From positions 1 to 21,880 of IMG/VR virus record IMGVR_UViG_3300032331_003056: DNA of 21,880 nt; one strand, 5' to 3'. This document shows positions 1 to 5,887 of the stretch, piece after piece. The DNA comes from a virus. The notes beneath the pieces are model-generated. The model had not been told where the DNA came from. It worked only from the letters and a program-made list of their open reading frames with translations, and searched no databases. Numbering within the stretch: the first letter of the stretch is position 1; each line of letters starts with the position of its first letter. Position numbers and translations under genes: made by a program.

Positions 1-56
1 ATATCGTGTGATTCAGGGGATATTTTTATATTCTTTATTTCTTTCTTTGTTTTCAT
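1..56 (-). CDS. Divergent small gene, 5' end only (hypothetical)
   Basis: A minus-strand reading frame starts at an ATG on bases 56-54 and runs off the left edge, so only 18 residues are visible (MKTKKEIKNIKISPESHD). The Lys/Ile-rich opening followed by 'KISPESHD' resembles the start of small phage and plasmid proteins in which a short beta strand precedes a helix, as in ribbon-helix-helix-like proteins; this is a pattern impression, not a family assignment. It is divergent from the tail sheath gene, with a 120-base gap between the two starts. Its leader holds TATTTATA in its own orientation 34 bases before the ATG. There is no Shine-Dalgarno sequence. It marks a change of transcription direction at the edge of the tail cluster. 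Confidence 0.5.
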   Translation of the reverse strand, partial: MKTKKEIKNIKISPESHD

Positions 57-90
57 GGTATGAAAAAAGGCAGAATTAATTCCTACCGTT

Positions 91-98
91 TATAAATA
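91..98 (-). promoter_or_regulatory. TATTTATA element before the divergent gene (candidate late promoter)
   Basis: On the minus strand this reads TATTTATA followed by AACGGT, 34 bases before the minus-strand ATG. It matches the octamer found before several plus-strand genes here. On the plus strand the same bases read TATAAATA, which is the T4 late-promoter consensus, so the direction of action is uncertain: it could serve the divergent gene or the sheath gene. Confidence 0.4.
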
Positions 99-135
99 CT
101 TACCCAAAAGTAAAGTTTTTTCATATAATAATGAA

Positions 136-142
136 TATTTAT
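136..142 (+). promoter_or_regulatory. TATTTAT(C) element before the tail sheath gene
   Basis: A one-base variant (TATTTATC) of the recurring octamer, followed by TATAAAATAAAT and ending 34 bases before the sheath ATG. No -35-like or host TAnnTTTG box is visible nearby. It is called a candidate late promoter only because of its repeated placement before genes in this window. Confidence 0.35.
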
Positions 143-176
143 CTATAAAATAAATCTGTAACAGAATAATTTAATA

Positions 177-3100
177 ATGGCAACAGCACAAGCAAATCAA
201 AAAGTATTCGTATCACCAGGCGTATACACATCTGAAACCGACTTATCATTCGTAGCCCAAAGTGTGGGTGTAACGACTTTAGGTCTTGTTGGAGAAACTT
301 TAAAAGGTCCAGCATTCGAACCAGTATTCATAACTAACTATGATGAGTTCCAAGCTTATTTCGGGGGAACAGAACCCGTTAAGTTTTACAACACTCAAAT
401 ACCTAAGTATGAAGCTGCATATATCGCTAAATCATATTTACAACAATCTAACCAATTGTTTGTTACCAGAGTTTTAGGTTTATCAGGTTATGACGCGGGT
501 CCATCTTGGACTATTAACGTTACCGCCAATGTAGACCCAACAACAATTGGTAACCCATCTGTTGGTGTTGCATTTAGTGCAAATTTCACAGGAAGTTCAT
601 CAGGTAATACAATTACCTTTGTTGGTGGTTCTTTACCAACTGAAGTTAGTGCTAATTTAAATGTACAATATAGATTACAAGACGGTTCAACCTCAACATT
701 ACAAAACGACTTTAACACTTATTTAGACGCCGTTATGGACACACCATCTACATCTGCAACAACCGCAGTTATATATGGGTCAATTCCTGAAGTGGAATAT
801 CAAAACTTAATTGCTGTTTATACAAATGATTATAGTCCTTATGGTTGTGAAAATAATTTTTCTCAAAATGATTTAAGTGCAGGTTCAAACGATAGTTGGT
901 ATTATGCTAATTTTGAATTTGAAAATTATGATTCAACAACAAACAATTATACAGGTTATTCATTCTACTATACAGTATCTAATTTAGTATCTGGAGCTTC
1001 AAGTACATTTACAGGTACCATCACAGGTTATTCATATACTTTTACAGGTACGGCATATTCTGAATTTAATAACATGGCAATAGCGACTATTCGTTCAAGA
1101 GGTGTTTCTCAATATGAAAATAATAGTACAAGTATTAACCACGGACCTGTTTATCAAGTTGGTATTGATTACAATAATAATAATACTTGGGTACCAAACA
1201 ATTTAAAAATGGTAACAACTGGTCAATATTCAGGAATAACTAAATCACCATATGCACAATTTGCATTATCAGGTTTAACTAAAGAAGGAACTGTTTTTGA
1301 ATTAGTGTCATCTTTATTGGCATCTGACGCAAAATATATCACTAAGGTTTTAGGTGTTGACAATTTTGGTAAATCAAGGTTTGATGTTCCAATTTATGTT
1401 GAAGAGGCATATCAAGCATCTTTAAATTATGCATATAATCAAGGTTATATTCGTGGAATAAATCCTGAGTTAATTGCTTTACCTGACGCTAGAAGTGAAA
1501 ATAGTTCATCAATTGCATATAATTTAGAAAGATATCAATCACCTGAAACACCTTATTTAGTTTCAGAATTAAGAGGTAATAAAGTTTACAATTTATTTAA
1601 ATTCATATCAATTTCTGATGGTGATGCGGCAAACACTGAAATTAAAGTTTCAATTGCTAACTTATCATACAATAATATGTCTTTTGATGTGTTAATTAGA
1701 AATTTCTTTGACACAGATGCAAATCCTGTTGTTATTGAGAAATTTACAAATTGTAACATGGACCCAGGTTCAAATAACTTTGTTGCTAAAAAAATTGGTT
1801 CTGCTAATGGAGAGTTTGCATTAATATCAAGATACGTTATGATTCAATTAGCTGATGAATATCCAATTGATGCATTACCTTGTGGTTTTTATGGTTATAC
1901 TCAAAGAGAATATCAAGACTACAACATTTATCCTTCACCATATCCTAAATATAAAACAAAATACTATTACCCTGGTGAAGTTGTTGCTAACCCACCATTT
2001 GGTTCAAGAGCAGGTGGAGGAACAGTTGAATCCGCAGGTGACATTGTTAGAAGAAGTTATTTAGGTTTTTCAAGTCAATTTGGTATTGATGAATCTTTCT
2101 TAACATACAAAGGTAAACAAACACCATCAAATTGGATTTCAAACCCATTGGCTGAAGGTCAACCTTGGAATGTAATAAGTAAAGGTTTCCATATGGATTC
2201 AGGAGCAACTGTAGTTACAATCGGTATTACATCAATGTCAAGTGGTGAAACCGCATTTGAATGTGGTGTTGCTGAATTTAGAGCAGACCCAGCAACTCAA
2301 GAAAATCCTTACTACTTTATCTATTCAAGAAAATACACAGTATGTTTCGCAGGTGGATTTGACGGATGGGATATCTACAGAGAGTGGAGAACTAACCAAG
2401 ATAGATTCCAATTAGGTTCTTCAGGTTATTTAGCGGGAGCTGCACCATCTTCAAGATACCCAACAGCAACAGGTGATGGTTTATTCAAGAGAATTGTGGT
2501 TGAAAACAATACACAAGATTTTGCAAATACTGACTACTACGCATACTTACTTGGTATTTTAACATTTGCAAATCCTGAAGCAACAAATATTAACGTGTTT
2601 GCAACTTCAAGTATTGATTATGTTAACAACTCAAACTTAGTAGAAGAAGCGATAGATATGGTACAATACTCAAGAGCGGACTCAGTTTATATCTGTACAA
2701 CTCCTGACTATAATATGTATACACCAGATTCAACTAACCCACAAGACATCATCTACTCACAAGAAGCGGTTGATAACTTGGATAATACAGGAATTGACTC
2801 TAACTATACAGCAACTTATTATCCTTGGATTTTAACAAGAGATACAGTAAACAATACTCAAATTTACTTACCACCAACAGGTGAGGTTTGTAGAAACTTA
2901 GCATTGACTGATAACATTTCATTCCCTTGGTTCGCATCAGCGGGTTACACAAGAGGTCTTGTAAACTCAATCAAAGCTAGACAAAAACTTACACAAACTG
3001 ACAGAGATACATTGTATCAAGGTAGAATCAACCCTATCGCAACTTTCTCTGATGTTGGAACTGTAATTTGGGGTAATAAAACTCTACAAGTTGCTGACAC

Positions 3101-3419
3101 AGCACTTAACAGATTGAATGTAAGAAGATTATTACTTCAAGCTCGTAAGTTGATTTCAGCGGTAGCGGTTAGATTATTGTTTGAACAAAACGACCAAGTT
3201 GTTAGACAACAGTTCTTGGATAGTGTTAACCCTATCTTAGATTCAATTAGAAGAGATAGAGGTTTATACGATTTCCGTGTAACTGTATCTTCAACACCTG
3301 AAGATTTAGACGCTAACAGACTTGTAGGTAAAATCTACTTAAAACCAACGAAAGCATTGGAGTTCATTGATATTGAATTCTTTATCACTCCAACAGGTGC
3401 TTCGTTTGAAAATATCTAA
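177..3419 (+). CDS. Tail sheath protein, T4 gp18-like
   Basis: Builds the contractile outer sheath of the tail, which shortens to drive the tube into the host. The N-terminus (about residues 10-55: 'VSPGVYTSETDLSFVAQSVG', then 'GLVGETLKGPAFEP') is typical of T4-type sheaths. The C-terminal 150 residues ('NVRRLLLQARKLI', 'FEQND', 'RDRGLYDFRV', 'IYLKPTKALEFIDIEFF') carry the sheath C-terminal signature that interlocks neighbouring subunits. At 1080 residues it is much longer than T4 gp18 (659). The excess is largely an Asn/Ser/Thr/Tyr-rich stretch at about residues 113-350, probably a surface domain, plus a beta-rich region to about residue 620. Codons in that stretch are more A/T-ending than in the C-terminal third. 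The start at 177 is supported by the A/T-rich leader and by the conserved N-terminus beginning a few residues later. It is first in the plus-strand tail cluster. Confidence 0.95.
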   Translation: MATAQANQKVFVSPGVYTSETDLSFVAQSVGVTTLGLVGETLKGPAFEPVFITNYDEFQAYFGGTEPVKFYNTQIPKYEAAYIAKSYLQQSNQLFVTRVLGLSGYDAGPSWTINVTANVDPTTIGNPSVGVAFSANFTGSSSGNTITFVGGSLPTEVSANLNVQYRLQDGSTSTLQNDFNTYLDAVMDTPSTSATTAVIYGSIPEVEYQNLIAVYTNDYSPYGCENNFSQNDLSAGSNDSWYYANFEFENYDSTTNNYTGYSFYYTVSNLVSGASSTFTGTITGYSYTFTGTAYSEFNNMAIATIRSRGVSQYENNSTSINHGPVYQVGIDYNNNNTWVPNNLKMVTTGQYSGITKSPYAQFALSGLTKEGTVFELVSSLLASDAKYITKVLGVDNFGKSRFDVPIYVEEAYQASLNYAYNQGYIRGINPELIALPDARSENSSSIAYNLERYQSPETPYLVSELRGNKVYNLFKFISISDGDAANTEIKVSIANLSYNNMSFDVLIRNFFDTDANPVVIEKFTNCNMDPGSNNFVAKKIGSANGEFALISRYVMIQLADEYPIDALPCGFYGYTQREYQDYNIYPSPYPKYKTKYYYPGEVVANPPFGSRAGGGTVESAGDIVRRSYLGFSSQFGIDESFLTYKGKQTPSNWISNPLAEGQPWNVISKGFHMDSGATVVTIGITSMSSGETAFECGVAEFRADPATQENPYYFIYSRKYTVCFAGGFDGWDIYREWRTNQDRFQLGSSGYLAGAAPSSRYPTATGDGLFKRIVVENNTQDFANTDYYAYLLGILTFANPEATNINVFATSSIDYVNNSNLVEEAIDMVQYSRADSVYICTTPDYNMYTPDSTNPQDIIYSQEAVDNLDNTGIDSNYTATYYPWILTRDTVNNTQIYLPPTGEVCRNLALTDNISFPWFASAGYTRGLVNSIKARQKLTQTDRDTLYQGRINPIATFSDVGTVIWGNKTLQVADTALNRLNVRRLLLQARKLISAVAVRLLFEQNDQVVRQQFLDSVNPILDSIRRDRGLYDFRVTVSSTPEDLDANRLVGKIYLKPTKALEFIDIEFFITPTGASFENI

Positions 3420-3430
3420 TAAAAATTTAT

Positions 3431-3451
3431 GGGGGTACATAAAGTACCCCC
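3431..3451 (+). terminator. GC-rich hairpin after the sheath gene (weak terminator or RNA-stabilising stem)
   Basis: A perfect 8-bp stem, GGGGGTAC / GTACCCCC, with loop ATAAA lies 11 bases after the sheath stop codon. Five G-C pairs in a row stand out in this A/T-rich genome. No T-run follows (TAATTG), so it is not a textbook intrinsic terminator in this direction. It may protect the 3' end of abundant sheath mRNA or cause partial termination. It lies just before the HAD gene and makes an upstream ATG at 3429 an unlikely start for that gene. Confidence 0.6.
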
Positions 3452-3464
3452 TAATTGCCAAAGT

Positions 3465-4298
3465 ATGAGAAAACAAATTAAAGAAGGTTTCAAAGGTGAG
3501 GGTATTGGTACTCCAGATATGAAATATTATGCATTTGATTGGGATGATAACATTGTTCATATGCCAACAAAGATAATGTTAAAGACTGAAGACAGTGATG
3601 AAATTGGTATGAGTACTGATGACTTTGCGGAATACAGACATGATTTGGGTAAAAAACCTTTTCAATATAAAGGTAAAACTGTTGTTGGTTTAGCTGACGA
3701 AGCGTTTAGAAACTTTAAAACAGCAGGAGATAAAGATTTTTTAATTGATGCGATGAGAGCTAAAGAAGGTCCTGCATTTGGAGACTTTAGAGAAGCAATC
3801 AATAATGGGTCAATATTTTCAATTGTTACAGCAAGAGGTCACAACCCTGAAACATTAAAACAAGCCGTTTACAATTATATTGTTAGTGGGTATAATGGGA
3901 TAGATAAAGACCAACTAGTTAAAAACCTTAAAAAATACAGGACGTTCGTCGGTGAAGAAGATATGAGTGATGATGATTTAATTAAATCATATTTAGAACT
4001 CAATAGATATCATCCAGTTACGTTTGGAGAAGGAAGTGCTGCCAACCCTGAAGAATTAAAAGTTAGGGCTATGGATGAATTTGTTTCTTATATAAAAGGA
4101 ATTGCTGGTATACTTAATAAAAGAGCATATATAAAAAATGATATATCTAATAACTTTATACCAGAGCAACCTAGTATTGGATTTTCAGATGATGATATTA
4201 GAAATGTAGAAGTAATGAGTAAACATTTTAAAGATAAACCAGATAATATAGTTAAGACTTATTCTACTGCTGGAGGCATTAAAAAGGAATATAAATAA
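3465..4298 (+). CDS. HAD-superfamily hydrolase-like protein
   Basis: Probable phosphohydrolase of the haloacid dehalogenase superfamily, 277 residues from the ATG at 3465. Motif I is 'FDWDDN' with nucleophile and acid/base Asp at residues 25 and 27. Motif II is 'IVTARG' with Thr122. A candidate motif III lysine is Lys199 in 'EELKVRAMDEF'. Motif IV is 'GFSDDDIRN' with Asp242-244 for Mg2+. The long segment between motifs I and II (about residues 35-115) could be a cap that sets substrate choice; the substrate cannot be told from sequence. The frame is also open from an ATG at 3429, but that would translate a perfect hairpin into an unlikely extension, so 3465 is preferred; the A-rich leader at 3429 keeps the alternative alive. 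It sits between sheath and tube, which are adjacent in T4. No signal peptide or membrane segment is seen. Confidence 0.8.
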   Translation: MRKQIKEGFKGEGIGTPDMKYYAFDWDDNIVHMPTKIMLKTEDSDEIGMSTDDFAEYRHDLGKKPFQYKGKTVVGLADEAFRNFKTAGDKDFLIDAMRAKEGPAFGDFREAINNGSIFSIVTARGHNPETLKQAVYNYIVSGYNGIDKDQLVKNLKKYRTFVGEEDMSDDDLIKSYLELNRYHPVTFGEGSAANPEELKVRAMDEFVSYIKGIAGILNKRAYIKNDISNNFIPEQPSIGFSDDDIRNVEVMSKHFKDKPDNIVKTYSTAGGIKKEYK

Positions 4299-4350
4299 AG
4301 AATAATCTCACCAAATTAAAAGTAAAGAGAAAAATTTTTTAACAAGACTA

Positions 4351-4358
4351 TATTTATA
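4351..4358 (+). promoter_or_regulatory. TATTTATA element before the tail tube gene
   Basis: An exact copy of the recurring octamer, followed by GATATAAACAAC and ending 39 bases before the tube ATG, in the 99-base gap after the HAD gene. A separate promoter here would allow high tube expression independent of the HAD gene. Confidence 0.45.
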
Positions 4359-4397
4359 GATATAAACAACAAAGAAACTAAAAAAAATTAAAATAAC

Positions 4398-4886
4398 ATG
4401 GCTGATTTATTAATGAAAATGCCGATACCTTACGAACCAAAACGTCAAAATCGTTTTATCTTAAGGTTTCCATCAAGTTTGGGTATCAACGAATGGTTTG
4501 TTGAGTCAACGGCTAGACCACACATCACAATTGCACCAGTTGAGATACCATTCTTAAACACATCTACTTACGTTGCAGGTAGATTCAACTGGCAAACAAT
4601 ACCAGTTAAATTCCGTGACCCTATTGGACCGTCAGCGGCTCAAGCTCTTATGGAGTGGGTTCGTTTACATGCTGAATCAGTTACAGGTCGTATGGGTTAT
4701 GCTGCAGGTTATAAAAAAGACATTGACCTTGAGATGTTGGACCCAACAGGAGTTGTTGTTGAGAAATGGATTCTTTATGGAACATTCTTAACAGACGTTA
4801 ACTTTGATTCATTGGCTTATAATACTGATGGTTTAGCGACAATTTCAGCAACATTAAGAATGGATAGATGTGTGTTAGTTTACTAA
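4398..4886 (+). CDS. Tail tube protein, T4 gp19-like
   Basis: Forms the stacked hexameric rings of the inner tail tube, through which DNA passes. It has 162 residues, essentially the length of T4 gp19 (163). The sequence shows the conserved course of the family: 'PKRQNRFILRFPSSLGINEWFVESTARP' at residues 14-41 with the strands of the tube beta-barrel, 'IPVKFRDPIGPSAAQALMEWV' at 67-87 with the characteristic central helix, and a C-terminal strand 'DGLATISATLRMDRCVL'. It follows the HAD gene with its own candidate promoter element and is closed by a strong terminator, as expected for a highly expressed structural gene. The start has an A-rich leader with no Shine-Dalgarno sequence. Confidence 0.95.
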   Translation: MADLLMKMPIPYEPKRQNRFILRFPSSLGINEWFVESTARPHITIAPVEIPFLNTSTYVAGRFNWQTIPVKFRDPIGPSAAQALMEWVRLHAESVTGRMGYAAGYKKDIDLEMLDPTGVVVEKWILYGTFLTDVNFDSLAYNTDGLATISATLRMDRCVLVY

Positions 4887-4918
4887 TACTATTTACAAAT
4901 TTTTACACCTAATTATAT

Positions 4919-4956
4919 TTAACCGTAAAGCGATAAACTTTACGGTTAATTTTTTT
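4919..4956 (+). terminator. Intrinsic terminator after the tail tube gene
   Basis: The perfect stem AACCGTAAAG / CTTTACGGTT (4921-4930 with 4938-4947) can be extended by two A-T pairs; loop CGATAAA; followed by a run of seven Ts (4950-4956). The run ends two bases before the ATG of the gp26-like gene, so the terminator occupies that gene's whole leader. This probably gives stepwise down-regulation from the abundant tube to the scarce assembly protein. Confidence 0.9.
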
Positions 4957-4958
4957 AT

Positions 4959-5702
4959 ATGGATACACAATCAAACGACTACGGTCAACAAAATTTTACA
5001 TTACCACACGACGTGGTACCATTACCTTCACAAGGTATTTTTTACAAAAACAAAAAAAAATCAATTAAAGTTGGTTACCTAACCGCATCAGATGAAAACA
5101 TTTTAATGGGTGGTGGTGAAGATTTAACAATAAACTTACTAAGGGCTAAAATTTATGAACCAGATGTAAGAGTTGAAGAATTATTAGAAGGTGATGTTGA
5201 AGCAATTTTAATCTTTTTAAGGAATACTGCATTTGGCCCTGAAATTTCATTAACCCTTACTGACCCAGCAACAAAAAAACAATTCCAAAGTTCAGTAATG
5301 TTGGATGAATTAGATATCACTAAAGGTCAACAACCAAACGATGACGGTACTTTTGTAATACATTTACCTAAATCACAATCAACAATTAAAATTCGTCCAT
5401 TAAACTATGGTGAAATTATGGACATTTCAAGAATGGCACAAACGTATCCACAAGGTAGAGTGGTACCAAAAGTTACATGGAGAATGCAAAGAGAGATAGT
5501 TGAAGTTGATGGTTCAACAGACAAAGCGGTAATTGCAAAATTTATTGAGGCGATGCCAATTGCGGATTCTAAATATGTCAGAAAATTTATGAATGAAAAT
5601 GAACCAAGATTAGACATGAACAGAATGTTAATAGCCCCTTCAGGAGAAAAACTAACAGTAAATGTTGGGTTTGGGGCGGACTTTTTTCGTCCTTTCTTCT
5701 GA
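4959..5702 (+). CDS. T4 gp26-like baseplate hub assembly / tail chaperone protein
   Basis: Probable assembly factor for the baseplate hub and tape measure. The N-terminus 'LPHDVVPLPSQGIFYKNKKKSIKVGYLTASDENIL' (about residues 15-50) matches the pattern of the T4 gp26-type family, a 'LPS-G-Y' motif followed by a basic strand and an acidic 'T--DE-IL'. It then has a helix-rich middle ('NLLRAKIYEPDVRVEELLEGDVEAILIFLRNTAFG'), where a Cys cluster seen in some relatives is absent, and a segment 'IRPLNYGEIMDISRMAQ'. It has 247 residues, against about 208 for T4 gp26. It lies between tube and tape measure, the position of the frameshifted tail chaperones (G/GT) in many phages. The last codons TTT TTT CGT CCT overlap a second open frame, and a fraction of product is probably extended by about 50 residues. 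There is no leader beyond the terminator. Confidence 0.8.
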   Translation: MDTQSNDYGQQNFTLPHDVVPLPSQGIFYKNKKKSIKVGYLTASDENILMGGGEDLTINLLRAKIYEPDVRVEELLEGDVEAILIFLRNTAFGPEISLTLTDPATKKQFQSSVMLDELDITKGQQPNDDGTFVIHLPKSQSTIKIRPLNYGEIMDISRMAQTYPQGRVVPKVTWRMQREIVEVDGSTDKAVIAKFIEAMPIADSKYVRKFMNENEPRLDMNRMLIAPSGEKLTVNVGFGADFFRPFF

Positions 5703-5841
5703 TTATAGGAAAAGTCAAATAGATGAATTTTACTATTTGAATAATTTAATGAAAGTGACATACCAAGATTTTCAACAGATGCCCGTGTTTGTTAGAAAAT
5801 ATTTACTTGATAAATGGGTTGAAGAAAATAAGAAGGACTAA
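5662..5841 (+). CDS. gp51-like frame, probably made as a frameshift extension of the gp26-like protein
   Basis: This frame, +1 relative to the gp26-like gene, is open from the stop at 5659-5661 to the TAA at 5839-5841. The protein-like part begins around 5689 and reads 'SDYRKSQIDEFYYLNNLMKVTYQDFQQMPVFVRKYLLDKW' (split here from its neighbours), then an acidic/basic tail. A Tyr-rich helix, then 'M-V-Y-DF-QMPVFVRKYL-DKW', is the kind of short helical sequence annotated as gp51 (baseplate hub assembly catalyst) in some T4-like phages. An ATG at 5662 would give 59 residues, but its first dozen codons merely shadow the other frame, and an ATG at 5749 would cut the helix. Production by ribosome frameshifting near 5682-5691 is therefore more likely, giving a 293- or 294-residue fusion. 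Independent initiation remains possible. Confidence 0.6.
   Translation: MLGLGRTFFVLSSDYRKSQIDEFYYLNNLMKVTYQDFQQMPVFVRKYLLDKWVEENKKD
5682..5691 (+). promoter_or_regulatory. Candidate programmed ribosomal frameshift site
   Basis: In the gp26-like frame the bases read TTT TTT CGT C, inside the 41-base overlap of the two frames. Phe-tRNA on the second TTT (5685-5687) can slip +1 onto TTC, because the same tRNA reads both codons; the new frame continues with GTC. The T-run also permits a -2 slip of the P-site tRNA onto TTT at 5683-5685. UUU CGU is the core of the known +1 motif of influenza A PA-X. No clear downstream pseudoknot was found by eye; the hairpin at 5830-5857 is too far away to count as a classical stimulator. 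Confidence 0.55.
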
Positions 5842-5857
5842 AAAATTAGTCCTTCTT
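5830..5857 (+). terminator. Hairpin over the gp51-like stop codon
   Basis: A perfect 12-bp stem, AAGAAGGACTAA / TTAGTCCTTCTT, with loop AAAA. The left arm contains the gp51-like stop codon. The right arm is T-rich but only a broken T-run follows (CTATTT), so termination may be partial. It separates the assembly gene from the tape measure gene and is followed at once by a TATTTATA element. Confidence 0.65.
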
Positions 5858-5858
5858 C

Positions 5859-5866
5859 TATTTATA
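5859..5866 (+). promoter_or_regulatory. TATTTATA element before the tape measure gene
   Basis: An exact octamer, followed by TAGATATT and ending 21 bases before the ATG at 5888, directly after the hairpin. A hairpin followed by this octamer suggests a transcription-unit boundary. Confidence 0.45.
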
Positions 5867-5887
5867 TAGATATTATAATTCAATTAT

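Noticed and set aside
1005-1055. Short repeated segment encoding TFTGT-ITGYSY-TFTGT in the sheath
   Set aside because: Too short and imperfect at base level to call a repeat; fits low-complexity beta strands.
1855-2064. 69-codon plus-strand frame inside the sheath gene
   Set aside because: Out of frame inside a well-supported gene; Ile/Thr/His-rich shadow translation with no leader.
4290-4297. TATAAATA on the plus strand at the end of the HAD gene, identical to the T4 late promoter
   Set aside because: It arises from the codons Tyr-Lys-stop, as it does also at 21643-21650 at the end of the 224-residue gene, and another copy lies inside the hub gene near 16947; none has consistent placement before a start.
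4299-4350. Possible terminator around AAAAATTTTTT after the HAD gene
   Set aside because: A simple A/T palindrome without a G-C stem; not stable enough to call.
5405-5761. 118-codon minus-strand frame opposite the gp26/gp51-like overlap
   Set aside because: Composition (Ser, Ile, Leu, Phe) is that of an antisense shadow, and both plus frames there look protein-like.
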